A DNA stretch of 64,000 nucleotides from Channa striata (Eukaryota; Chordata; Actinopteri; Anabantiformes; Channidae). The stretch covers positions 27,995,375 through 28,059,374 of the forward strand of contig CM065175.1 of NCBI GenBank assembly GCA_033026295.1, given 5' to 3'. Shown here in pieces: positions 25,001 through 36,956 of this stretch. The notes beneath the pieces were generated by a model. That model saw only the letters and a list, made by a program, of their open reading frames with translations, made no database searches and was not told the DNA's origin. Made by a program: the position numbers and the translations under genes. How positions within the stretch are numbered: position 1 is the first letter of the stretch; each line of letters starts with the position of its first letter.

Positions 25001-28000
25001 CACCATGGAGAGGAACGGGGAGGTGGCCTGCAAGGTTGGTCAGCTTCATTATCTCTTTTTTTTCTGTAAAGGGAGGAGGTTGTGAAGCTCAGTTCCTGTT
25101 GTGCCATGTTCTCTCTTATCACAATATTTATGAGTATATAATGAGTCTCTCTGGATGACAAAAAAATAAATTTTCCATGTTGCTCAGTTCTCTTGTGACT
25201 CACCCCTTTGACACAGGATGCTGCTGTTGTTGTTGTGCAGATTCTGAAGCTCCCTGAGGTGAAGTTGTGACTCTGTGTTTTGTTGCAGTGTAATGTTGGA
25301 TGGGCAGGTAACGGAAACACCTGTGGAGTGGACACCGACATTGACGGTTACCCCGACCGATCTCTGCCCTGCATGGACAACGACAAACACTGCAAACAGG
25401 TCAGACAGACTTCTTTATCACATTCTAGAATGTCTTTTGATTACACCTGTCAAATAAAGTTTGGTCAGTAGGTAAAATTTGAATGAGAAGAATGTGCTCT
25501 GCATCTGTAGATAAAAACTAATTAACACTTAAGGATTTGATAAAACAAAGACATACAGTCATACATTAGTTCATTTAACTTTAGCTCTTTTTGATCATAA
25601 CTACTAGTAGCACCTGACCTGCGTTTTTTATGTGGCAGACGGGTCCGATTAGTTGTTGCTGTTGAAAACACAACCCACAACTGATAAAGTGAACAACAAG
25701 CCAGTTTTAATGTGTCTGACGATCGGCTGATTGTTGAAGATTTGGTTTAACATAGGTTTAAAACAGGGATTTATTGTCTGGTCTTGCGTCACATGTCCCC
25801 CAGGACAACTGTGTGTTCACTCCAAACTCTGGTCAGGAAGACGCTGACAATGACGGTATTGGAGATCAGTGTGACGAGGACGCGGATGGAGATGGCATCA
25901 AAAACGTGGAGGTAAGACGGTGCAAGTGTTTCTGATTCTAGCAGCTGTTACCTGTCTTGTGATTATGTGATCACGTGTCCTCTGTCCCTTAGGACAATTG
26001 TCGTTTGGTCCCAAACAAAGACCAGCAGAACTCTGACAGCGACTCATTTGGAGACGCCTGTGATAACTGTCCCACTGTCCCCAACACCGACCAGAAAGAC
26101 ACGGACAACAATGGACAGGGAGACGCCTGTGACCAGGACATTGATGGAGACGGTAATGGGCACATGTGTCCTGTGCCCTTGACTCTGCCAGCCTCGATTA
26201 AACCATTTAATCTGTAGTCTAACTGTTGGCTGTGTGTACATGCACAGGTATCCCCAACGTTCTGGATAACTGTCCGAAGGTTCCCAACCCAATGCAGACA
26301 GACCGAGACAGAGATGGAGTTGGAGATGCCTGTGACAGCTGTCCTGAACTCAGCAACCCTATGCAGGTACAGTCAGTCAGAGAGTGAATCACCAGCTGAT
26401 GTCACGTGATATTTAAACACCCCATCGAACCATAGCAGCAGGTCAAAGGTCACAGTGTGTCTTCTCTCTTGTCCAGACGGACGTGGACAATGACCTGGTG
26501 GGAGACGTTTGTGACACTAATCAGGACACGTATGTCTAACACGTAGAGTATATAAAGGAATTTATGTGATCTTACCTTTCAGCGACTCGCTGTCCCATTT
26601 ATAAGTGTGCTTTCATTTGGCTTTTACTACAGGGACGGAGACGGTCACCAGGACAGCAGAGACAATTGTCCGGACATCCCCAACAGCTCCCAGCTGGACT
26701 CTGATAACGACGGTCTAGGAGATGACTGTGATCATGACGATGACAACGATGGTGTCCTGGATGACTACGACAACTGTCGTCTCATAGTGAACCCAAACCA
26801 GAAAGACTCTGATGGTAACGGAAAAAAATTGGTTTGAAATAAAAATCTGGAAAGACACTGATTTGGGGTTTGATGTAAAAAACAAAGAGAAAAATCATCA
26901 AAAAGACTTGATTGATCGGTACAATAGTGGAACAGACACAAGAGAAAATCTGAAAAATAAAAAAGTTCAAAATGACTCAGGTGGTAATCGAGTAAAAAAT
27001 TCAGTTTGATAAAAATCGAAGTTCAAAAGGATCAGAAAAAGTTTCATGGTCATGAAAACCGTCAGAGGTTCAGGGTCTGCGGACAGCAAGTTAAAACCCC
27101 TCAGAAGAAGAGCAGTGTGTGATATGACCCTCAGATCGGGGTTTGTCTCCGACACGTGCTCAGCAGTGTTGAGGTTCTGCAGTAAACTGTCTTTACTGAG
27201 AGTCTGTTGTTGAATGTTGAAGTATGTTGGACTGACTGAGACCCTCTGTGTGTTCTCAGTGAACGGTGTCGGAGACGTCTGTGAGAACGACTTTGATAAT
27301 GACGCTGTGATGGATTTAATTGACGTGTGTCCAGAGAGCGCTGAGGTCACTCAGACAGACTTCAGAGCCTATCAGACGGTGATCCTGGACCCAGAGGGAG
27401 ACGCCCAGATCGACCCAAACTGGGTGGTTCTTAATCAAGTAAAAGCAGATCTGCTTTCTGTTCCTGTTATCACCTCATCTCACAACAGTTGGTCTGGTTT
27501 TGGTCAGACCTGGAGCCGCATACAGAACAAATCTCTGCTAATCTCTAAGATCTTCTTTTCCTCCAGGGTATGGAGATTGTCCAGACGATGAACAGTGATC
27601 CTGGTCTAGCTGTGGGTATGTTTTACTACTCTTATCTTTATGGATCTAGTACAGAGTAGTCCTCAGTCCTGGTCCTGGACTAAATCATGTCCTCCTCCGT
27701 GTTGACAGGCTACACTGCATTTAACGGTGTCGACTTTGAGGGAACGTTTCACGTCAACACGGTGACAGACGACGACTATGCCGGATTCATCTTTGGTTAT
27801 CAGGACTCGTCCAGTTTCTACGTGGTGATGTGGAAACAGACGGAGCAGACTTACTGGCAGTCACTGCCCTTCAGAGCCACGGCCCAGCCCGCCCTGCAGC
27901 TCAAGGTTTCTAACTAAACCTTCCTGATTCAACTCTGCAGTCAGGGCAGATCTCTGCTGACCTCATGTGGCAGAGATTACAACATCCTGTGCCAGATTAC

Positions 28001-30660
28001 AGAACATTCCAGTTGTGGGTGCAGGTTTTATTCCTCTTGTGTCACTGTGAACACACAACCTGAAAAAAATACAAATGTCCCTGTGTTTGTCCTGCAGGTG
28101 GTGAAGTCTCGGACCGGACCCGGAGAGTTCCTGAGGAACGCCCTGTGGCACACCGGAGACACACCTGGAGAGGTGAGGCTGCTCTGGAAGGACCCGCGAA
28201 ATGCTGGCTGGAAGGACAAAACTTCGTACCGCTGGCAGCTCAGCCACCGGCCGCAGGTCGGATACATCAGGTAAGACTGCGGCCGGGCCTGGAGCAGGGC
28301 CTGAAATTCCACTCACCCCTGCAGTGCTCTGCAGCACCGTGTGAGTCGCGTGCTCGTTTGTTATAACATGAACCTGTGGTGATGGTGCCTCAGCTTATAG
28401 GCAGTGCAGTAACACGGAGAAAACATGGGGGACTGCTCATCTTAGGTACATGGTTTCCCACAAGCCGCGTCATGTTCCAGGTGGAAACATTTGTGGACAC
28501 CGGAAAAGTTTTTAACAACCATCAGCCTGTTCATAAAGAACTCGAGTTACTGTTATCCCGAATTATTCCTTTAATACTGTAGTAGTCAGTGTGCAGCTTG
28601 GACTCGTCCAGTCTGCTTTTCGTCTCTCTCGCTCTTTTCATTTTAATGCATTCTTTCCCTTCTGAAACTTCTTTGTGGCCCTGGGGCCCCCCGGTACTCT
28701 ATTGTACTCGTCTCTATGGCGACCAAAGCCCTGGCAAGAATCTGCCTCTGCAGCCGTTGATATGCAGATCAGACAGAGGGAGACGCTGTGAAAACTTCCT
28801 CGCACTACAACAAGTAATAATAAAGCAGGTGTGTGTGTTGCTGTTGAGTCCGTTTGTGGCAAGTTGATTTAATGTTTCAACTGGTGATGAAGTAAATAAA
28901 AGTTCATCAGCAAGAGTAAAAACACTGGTTTCAGGGAGAAGTTCTCAATGCTTTACAGTGGTTTGCATGTTACAGCAGATGTAAAAAGTCTGGAGCTACA
29001 TTCTTGAGTCAGTCAGGAGGAGAGTAAGAAGAGGAAGAGGAGGAGGAGGAGGTTTTTAGACCCTATTCAGAGCTGAAGAGAGCGAGAGAGCAGGGAGGTG
29101 GAGGTCATTCGTCCTCTCCCACTGCTGCTTTATCCAAAGTTAATGTTCCAAACAACCTCAGAACGTCCTCTGGGTTTATAATTTATCACGACACGTGGTT
29201 TAAATGTTGTCCTTTTTTATTAGTGCTGCATTTAAACCTGGTATCAAACAAGCCCAAGGGCTAAATTATTAAAGACCATAGAATCAATATGTTTCATGCC
29301 ACATTTATTTTGAACAGAAAATCTCACTGACCCCCTTTCTGGAGTGTAGTGAATTTGTCTGATACATTTTTGCTCTTTCTAGTCCAGGGGAGGTCTCTCT
29401 CTGAGCCTCCTTGTGTGTGGGGGTGTGGGGGGGCAGATCTGTCGTCCACTGCAGCATCATGACAATGACGAGGGAACGTGTGGTTATTCCTCACTAGAGT
29501 CGCTGCTGAGAAATGCACAACCTTTCAGCTGCTTTGCTCATAGCTGACGTCTCGATGCCCTGGTATGTTACGCCGCAGCCTGGAACCCACGCACTAAACT
29601 CTGCAGACATCATTAAAAAATCAAAAGTTACCATGAACCAGCTGGATGTTGGGGGTGATTTTAATTTGAAACGAGATGTTGTTAGGAATTTCAGTTTCAG
29701 AGCAGCGGCAGAGATTTGGGAGATGTGAACTGTGCTCAGAACGTCACATTGAATTGATAAAAATATCCATTTAAAGACTGTGCAGCTAAACCAACCCGGT
29801 CCTCTCACAACTGCTGTTGCAGTTTGCTACTCAAAAACTATACGTTTTCCACCTCACATTTCATGATTAATTCATGCAGAAACCCAGGAAATTGCAAATA
29901 TCGCCGTTACTTTTTCTTGGCACTTTGTCTGCGTGACTGTAGGTCCTGGGCACTGAAGCGGTGTCTTTTTTGCCCAGAGTCACATTATGTAATGCCGGGG
30001 CTGCACCTTCGTTCTGCACGGGAAGCTCCAAAGTTCGGCCAAGACTCATGAGAAACCATGAGCTAAAACAAATCTGTCTTTTGAAGTTATAATTTAGTTT
30101 TCATCATCACTTTATTCAAGTTCCTTAATGTTTTGTTAGGACCTGCTTCAGAACTAAACTGTCCCTGTGTTCGTGTGTCTCAGAGTGAAGCTGTTCGAGG
30201 GCACAGACTTGGTGGCCGACTCTGGCGTTGTGACTGATGCCACAATGAGAGGCGGCAGGCTCGGTGTCTTCTGCTTCTCCCAGGAAAACATCATCTGGTC
30301 AAACCTGCGCTACAGATGTAACGGTATGACCTCTGAGCAAAGACTGTTGGTGGGGGAAGATGCTCCACTCTGTAACACTGACTGTTTCTGTAGTTCCAGA
30401 AAAGCCAACAGAGAGAGATGTCTTTACTCACATTCATTATGATCCGATCCATCATTTCAGAAGTTGGATCGAGAGAGTCAGACTTAGAAGGATACAGCTG
30501 ATGATGAAATGAATTAGCAGCTATGAAACATGAACAGGCTTACATCATGAGTATGAAGTGGACACCGCTAGTTAATCACTGCTTTGTTCTGATTTCAGAC
30601 ACGGTTCCTGATGACTTCCAGTCTCATCGTAAACAGGTTCTGATGCACATTCAGGTCTGA
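19076..30660 (+). CDS. thbs3: Thrombospondin-3 (pentameric calcium-binding matrix glycoprotein)
   Basis: Twenty-three phase-consistent exons give 951 aa (human 956, also 23 exons): 19076-19157, 19912-20118, 21762-22015, 22611-22713, 23412-23438, 23537-23619, 23715-23766, 23847-23995, 24089-24226, 24701-24775, 24882-25034, 25289-25399, 25804-25911, 25993-26152, 26248-26366, 26477-26529, 26633-26814, 27260-27438, 27567-27615, 27709-27905, 28098-28270, 30184-30323, 30599-30660. Domains in order are a signal peptide, the N-terminal TSPN domain (about 28-215), a coiled coil with the pentamerising CQVCGF (225-272), EGF-like modules (about 273-478, including calcium-binding DIDEC), Asp-rich type 3 calcium repeats (about 479-710), and the C-terminal lectin-like domain (WKQTEQTYW, GRLGVFCFSQENIIWSNL). 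There is no procollagen or type 1 repeat, so it belongs to subgroup B. Sequence and neighbour mtx1 favour thbs3 over thbs4 and comp. Confidence 0.96.
20330..20690. repeat. Degenerate GAGGTTCTAG minisatellite-like block (copy 2)
   Basis: Irregular repeats of AGGTTCTAG, GAGAAGG and GGTCATTGAGAAGG cores (for example near 20370, 20470, 20525, 20595 and 20660), related to the block at 16130-16345. It lies in thbs3 intron 2. Confidence 0.55.
20925..20965. repeat. Short teleost repeat tail
   Basis: ACATATAAATAAAGTTGAATTGAATT is the complement of the common teleost 'AATTCAATTCAACTTTATTTATAT' element end. It lies in thbs3 intron 2. Confidence 0.5.
22019..22041. repeat. (TG)n microsatellite at a thbs3 splice donor
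   Basis: Eleven TG units start four bases after the exon 3 donor (GTTAGTGTG). Length changes here could affect donor strength, because the repeat directly follows the U1-binding positions. Confidence 0.85.
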
Positions 30661-32105
30661 GAGCTGCAGACGGACTGACGGACTCCCCGACCCGCCTGCA
30701 CGCACACACACACTGTTCTCTCCATAGCGGTCAATTCGACACCTACATCCCCTAGAACATCACCACGAAATGGTTTCAGACCAAAATCTGTCCACACATC
30801 CACAAAAAGACACACAAAAACAGCACAGCTCGATTTAATGGTAAGAAAGAAGAGCCAAGTGCAAACAGAGAAGGGTTCTATGACATCACTTACATCCTCC
30901 TCCAGTCAGGTTAAAGCTGCTCACACACAAAGGCCACATATGACCCCACAACTCCTCAGCGCTTAAACACCTGGGACTCTCTACTGCTCAGTTGAAGCCT
31001 TTAGATGGAACTTCACATGGGTCCAGTTGGCTCCAGGTAGCTCTTCACTAACCGAGAGACAGAGCTCAGTGTGAGAAAACTAATGAGGAGCAAGTGAATG
31101 CGTCACCAACCCTGTCTCCTAAAATAATCTCCCTGCAGCTGCAGACATGCGAAGTAGGCCACAGAAGCAGCGTGTCGTTCAAGTACGGGAAGCGAAAACC
31201 ACAGAGCTGAGTTTGGTTTCAGAGTTCAGGCAACACGACAACTTTGGTTCAGGTCAGAGAAAATTGCTGGTTTTAGTTTCACATTAAACAGGTTGTGTCT
31301 GAACCATCGTCTTTGGCCTAAACTATGAAGCTGAGCATCTGAACGCAAACTCGATCAGACGGTTTGGAGTCTTCAGAGCTTCAGTTTTAGGACACATGGT
31401 TGGAGTCTATGTGACGCTTCAGTAACTCATTTTGGTCCCTTTTAATCTGCTTCACATTTCTCTGAACACCAAACTCTCCAAACCAAAGACCAAATGTGAA
31501 AAAACGTAATTATTAGAGCTGTAAAGCTCGTCCAGCATTGGCCAGTCGCTCAGAGCCACCATTCTGATTGGCTGCTCAGCTCCGTGTCAGTGCACAAGAA
31601 GGGATTACGGGACTAACAGCAGTAGAATTTAAAACTAACATGAGGTTTGTTCCCTTTTCTCTCACACAAGTGCAGAATGTACAACTCGAGGGCACGGCAG
31701 CTGGTCGTCATCACTGCCGGCCCTTTGATTTCAGCTGGGTGGGTCTTAGGGAAAACGTCAAATACAAACTCCCAGGGTGCGTTTCACTAGCGACCTCCGA
31801 TCACAGAGCTTTACACAGAGCTGATTTCAAAGCCTGGATGTGCCCACGTTCACCTATGAATGAACCAAAAGGAAGAAGCTTTCAGGAGTCTAACATGTGC
31901 TGTTTTTGCTGTTTGGTGAATATTTAAAGTTGGAATTTAACTTTTTTATTAATCGTGTAAGATTCACTCAAGATTAATAACAATAATATTTAATGTGACC
32001 CAGCTGTCAATGGAGAGGAGAAAAAAATGGACTTTTCCTTCTGTTTCTGTGGATCCTCTCATGTACAGATGTTTGTTGAAATAAAGTCTTGTCCTGGATT
32101 TTTAT
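30661..32105 (+). other. thbs3: thbs3 3' UTR with poly(A) signal
   Basis: Noncoding sequence runs from the stop codon to AATAAA at 32080-32085, followed by a GTCTTGTCCTGGATTTTTATT downstream element. No other gene is recognised in it. Its length of about 1.4 kb is ordinary for a thrombospondin. Confidence 0.55.
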
Positions 32106-32109
32106 TAAA

Positions 32110-35100
32110 AAATGTTCCTAATTTTTGCACAGATCTGTTCATCAGCTGGTCACTGCTTCATGTTTACAAGAGACAAAACTAGTGAACGGGTTTTGGTTTG
32201 ATTGGCAGGAGTGAAAGCGGAGACGTACAGTGTGTGAGTCCGGTCTGGGGTTTGCTGATGTCTCCTGCGATGGTCTTGTGACTTGGGGGGGTCGTGACCC
32301 CTGGGCCGGGGAGGCCGGGACGAGTGCAATATTGGAGGAGGACATGACAACAGTGCACCGCATCCCGGACCTGCCCGACCCTGGGAGGAAACACGGCGAA
32401 AGTCCTGAAAAAAAGTTTGTAAGAGTGTTTTCAGTATTTATGATATTTTATACTTTTTACTAAGCTACATGTGTGAACACAGAACAAGCACTAGAAATGA
32501 GAAACATCAAATCATCAAATTGAACTTTGAAAATTACATGACATGAAATAAGTTAAAAGGTAACAGGAACATTTGAGCTGAGGTGGACTAATTGAACACG
32601 TTTCATAATTCCAATTCTCATTTCTACCACATTTAGAGACAATTTAATGTTTTTGGCATTTTGACTTTACTGATGTCTGGTATTCTGCTTCCTGTGTAGT
32701 ATGACGTAGTGATATCTGTTATAAAAGTAGGTTCTCAGAACATGTTTAACCTTTGTTGAATTATTGGTGGTAATGTCACCGATAAAACGTGCTGACAGCA
32801 GAGGGCGTGGTCATCGTGGTCGTCTTGGGACCGCGGGCAGCGGACGCCTCTCATTCCACCTGTTGACAACAAAGTGACTGACTGTGTTTGCCGCTTAGAG
32901 AGTCAAAGGAGTCAGTGAGAAACTGAGCAGCTTATTTCTGGGACACTAACGCATTTTACCCCGATCTATAAATCAGGCAGCCAACAAAAGAACGGCTTGT
33001 GCTGATCGGTGAACGTTTGACTGTTTCGGGCTTTTTCTACTCGTACTTGGTTCATCTTTTCTGTCTTTGGTTCAGTCACTGACTAGTCCAGCAAATACCT
33101 CACAGCCAACTCTGCAGCTGCCTCAACACAGGAAGTTAGTTCAAATTAAACTGCAGCGTGCGCAGGACAATCCATGAAAAATGTAAGAGACACGACAGAA
33201 CTCTGACAGAAGTGACGTGACCAACGTACGAGCTCTGTACTGCCTCAAAAAGCACCTACATTTACTCAAGTACAGCATGTGCAGCAGTTTTATTGTGGTG
33301 TTACACTTTTACTTCATAATTGTTAATATTCAACAAATGCTTCATGGCTTGTCAGAGTTTAACATCCAACTTTCTGTTTCTTGAACTAAATTTAAAAAAA
33401 TACATTTATGTTATTTCTCAAGCAACTACAATCTGCTCCACCGTTACAACTGTGACACATATCAATGCGTGAGTAATTCTGATCCACTAATATTCAGTGA
33501 TGTGAAATGAGACATTGTGAAAAAACACAACTTTTACTCATTGTAAACTTTTGTTTTGAATGCAGGAACTTTTACTGGCTACGGAGCGTGAACATGTCCC
33601 AGTGCAGCAAACACACGGAAGGTGCGGTGGAAGTAAAAAAGTAAAGCACAGTTACCTCGCAGCACTTCTGCTGATGTGACGTTAAAGCTTTAGATCTTCA
33701 CCGCTCTGCTGCAGCTTCTCCGTGTCATCCTGGGGTTTCTGCTCTGTGGAGGGTCTCAGTCCTGGTTTAGGTCCAGAGCCCCCCCCAATCCCCCACCCCC
33801 ACTAACAAAAGCTGTGAGTGCTGCTCAGTCAGGCATGAGGGGGCCCCACTTCGCACTTAAAGGGACAACAACTTAACCTGCTGAACCTGCTGCCGCCGCC
33901 ATCGCCGACTAACAAATACTCAGTATTCCAGTAAAAGTCCTACTTGGTTTAAGCTGATGTGCCGTAGTGAGAACGGATTTCTGTGCTCGTTGATTTAACA
34001 ACATGCACATGTGCTGTAACTCCTCCACAGTTCATCTGATGGTTCCAACGAAACCTTTAAAGCTGACATGGATTTATTTCCAATTTATTGTAGTGACCAA
34101 ACGATGGTGTCGCTGTCCAAATACTTACACCCAACTGTGGAGCCACATGTATCATCACGTATTTCTGAGCGTGATTCTGTCCGCCGTTCGCCTAAAGGAA
34201 CAAATTCCCTTGTAGCAGGTGGAGTCGGCGGATGGTGAATCCCAGCTTTATCCACAATCCCATATGTGTGACATCTGTGTGTAAAGAAATCCTGCAGGGG
34301 CTATAAATAAAGACAGCTGCCCCTGCTCTGCATCCAGCTACAATAACTCAGTAATACACTAACGACAGTAATCAGGCAGAAATGGCTCAAGTTGTTTGAT
34401 TGGTCAGAACAATGAGCCTGAATGTCTCTGCACATGACTTTAGCTCTGGAGAATAATGACTAAATAATGAGAAGAAGGTCCTGCAGCGTCAGTCAGTGCG
34501 TTGTTTGTCATCAAAGTCAAATTTTTAATGTTCATTCACCGAACAACAGTGGGCTCTGCCTCCGAGTGTGTCTGTGTATGTACTGCTTTACGCTTTTAAC
34601 CGACGGGGGGGGCGAGGGGCAGCAGGTGCTGGTTGGTGGTGATTTATTTAGAAACCACTGAACCGCCCTCTCAGCTGTGAAGGCACCACAAGGCAAACAA
34701 GGGGACACTACAGAGTCCCACACAGACCTGCACTGGGTCTTCAGAGAAACCTGAAGAGAGTTCTTGACTGTGACACTGAGGGTCCAAAGGTTGTGGAGTC
34801 TGCAGAACAGACCGTGGACATGGACTGACACTGATGTGCAGCCAGTCTGAGGTGAGAAACCACCGTTGACTTTGTCTATGTCTAGCAGAGCTGAAAGGAA
34901 ACTGGTCTCTGGAAAAAAAAACTATGTTATTATTTGAGGCTTTAGTTCCTAAGCTGATGTTCGAGTCAGGTCACTTGTCCTCAGGTCAGTCATAAAATGG
35001 TAGAAACAGGTTTTAAACATGAACAATGTTGATCAGACCAAACTGTCCCTGACCAGCTCGTAGGTTGGAGGTTCTGAACATTTCACTTTGAGCTACATTG

Positions 35101-36925
35101 AAAAGCCCTTTGTGTTTAAGTGTGTATTAGTCTGTCACTTTGTGTTGGACACTGGCAGTTTGTCTCACAGACACCTTCACCTCATTACAAGGAGAAGACG
35201 CGTTTAACTTACAGACAAGTTAGTGGGAAACAGCAGCATGGGATAAACAGTTTTCTGTCGTGCACAGTGAGGAGCAGTGACACGGACGCTTTAAAACGGC
35301 GGATTTGTTACGTTTCCCTGGAAATGTGTCCTTCAAATCTAAACACTGCAGCAGAGACATTTCTCTATCTCAGTACACCAATGTGTCCTGCCCCCAGCTT
35401 CTGTCTGTGTGAGACTCTGGATGTTACTGGGTTTAAATTTAGACTAAAACCCAGTGAGCCTCCACCTGTTAGAGGAGGAAAGGTCAGGCCCCGGTTTTAA
35501 AGGAACACTCGAGCAGTTTGTGGGAAAGAAAGCGGGAACGCTGTGGTGTCTAAGTCTTTCAGACCTCCGTGTCACTCTGTGTTTGGTGAAACCAGCGACC
35601 GATGAGCCACAGTTTGTTTGTTCTGCAGGAAAGAGTTCAGACAAACAGAGGAGAGTCCAGGTTACGACACAGACGGGTCGACCGACGGACCGCTAGCTCC
35701 GATCTATTCGGCTTTTGTGCTTTGTACCGTCGATTTAGAGTTTTAGATCCATCACAAACACAAGTCATGTGTTTTGGAGTCTTTTCATCCATGCTTGAGT
35801 TGATCAGCTCTGGCTCTGCAGGTAAAATCTGTTTAATGTGAAAACATAACATGTCAGGTAAAGCCATAAATCCATATCCTACCCATAAACACGGGGATTC
35901 ATGTTACGTGCTCTCAGAGCACTAACACGTGCAACATTTGAGCATAAACATTTGAGCTGATGATCAATCTCACAGAATGATCCAGCTGTGAATAAAAATT
36001 TATGTTGCAGCTTCCTTCCCAGAGGGAGGCCCTGATATTTTAGCTGTCAGAGAGAGTCACACTCGTCTCACAGTGTGAAGAAGTTAGATCATCCTGACGA
36101 AGCCGTTTCTGATATGCAGAAGAGTCACCTGTGAGCATTCAAACACACGATGGAGAGTCTGTGATGAGAACAGCAGCGGGAAGCGTCGTGGGAGCTGATG
36201 AGTGTGTTTGTCTGTGCAGCTCTTCTGATGGATCCTACAGAAGAAGCAGATCTCAGCAGGTGAGCAGACAGGTGAGCCCTGACGTCAGTCTTCCTCCTTC
36301 AGAAACCCGTGAGGAGTCTCACCGACACGTCGGCAGAGCTCGGGCTCGGTGTCCTCGGGTCATAAAACTTTCCCCCGCGCCTTTTGTGGACTTTTTTCTC
36401 TTTCTGATATTTGCTGCCGACGAGGGTTTTCTTCCCTCGAATGCTTTTCTGACAATGACAACTCTCAAGTCTCCAAGTTGATTGATCCTTTTTTATTTAT
36501 ATATATTTCTCCTAATTGACTATACATGCCATATGCAGCAATCTACCGGCTAAGGCCCAAGTACTGTATTTAGCTTCCAGTACATTTCAAATTTATTCTT
36601 TCTGAATAACAATAGTAGAATCATAAAGTCTCCACTGAGCAGCTGCAACTGCATAAGCTGCACTTAACTTCCTTCCTCCGCTAAGAAATTGCTGTGTTTA
36701 TTCAAAACTGGAGCGAGCGTCTCAGTATTTTCTGCCCGGTCAGCAGGTTTCGATTCGTTAGTCACCGTCATGTCTCATCATTGACAGCTGTGAAAGTTTC
36801 CACCATTTCCACATATGCGAGATGTGAAAGTCCGAGTTCAGTGACACATGTGCACTAAGGCACACGAGAACTAAGGAGAAGTTTGGGGGGGTGATACTGA
36901 TTTAATTATACTTTTGTTTTTCCCA
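32110..36925. other. Intergenic thbs3-hjv, no gene recognised
   Basis: About 4.8 kb with short open frames on both strands but no family motifs and no set of in-phase exons. A 39-base stretch at 36221-36259 is bounded by a good acceptor (TTTGTCTGTGCAG) and donor (AGCAGGTGAGC) and could be a 5' exon of hjv. It would add an upstream ATG. Confidence 0.4.
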
Positions 36926-36956
36926 GCAACCTTCCGGGTTCAGGCTCAGTTTTCTG

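Noticed and set aside
19076..30660. Assignment to thrombospondin-4 or COMP
   Set aside because: Exon-by-exon similarity to THBS3 is higher (VLVRY, EMALIRNTILECQVCGFHE, SDSFGDACDNCP), and mtx1 and hjv linkage supports thbs3.
34532..34831. 99-codon minus-strand open frame
   Set aside because: No domain, no splice partners, Cys/Pro/Ser-rich composition as expected of random GC-richer DNA.
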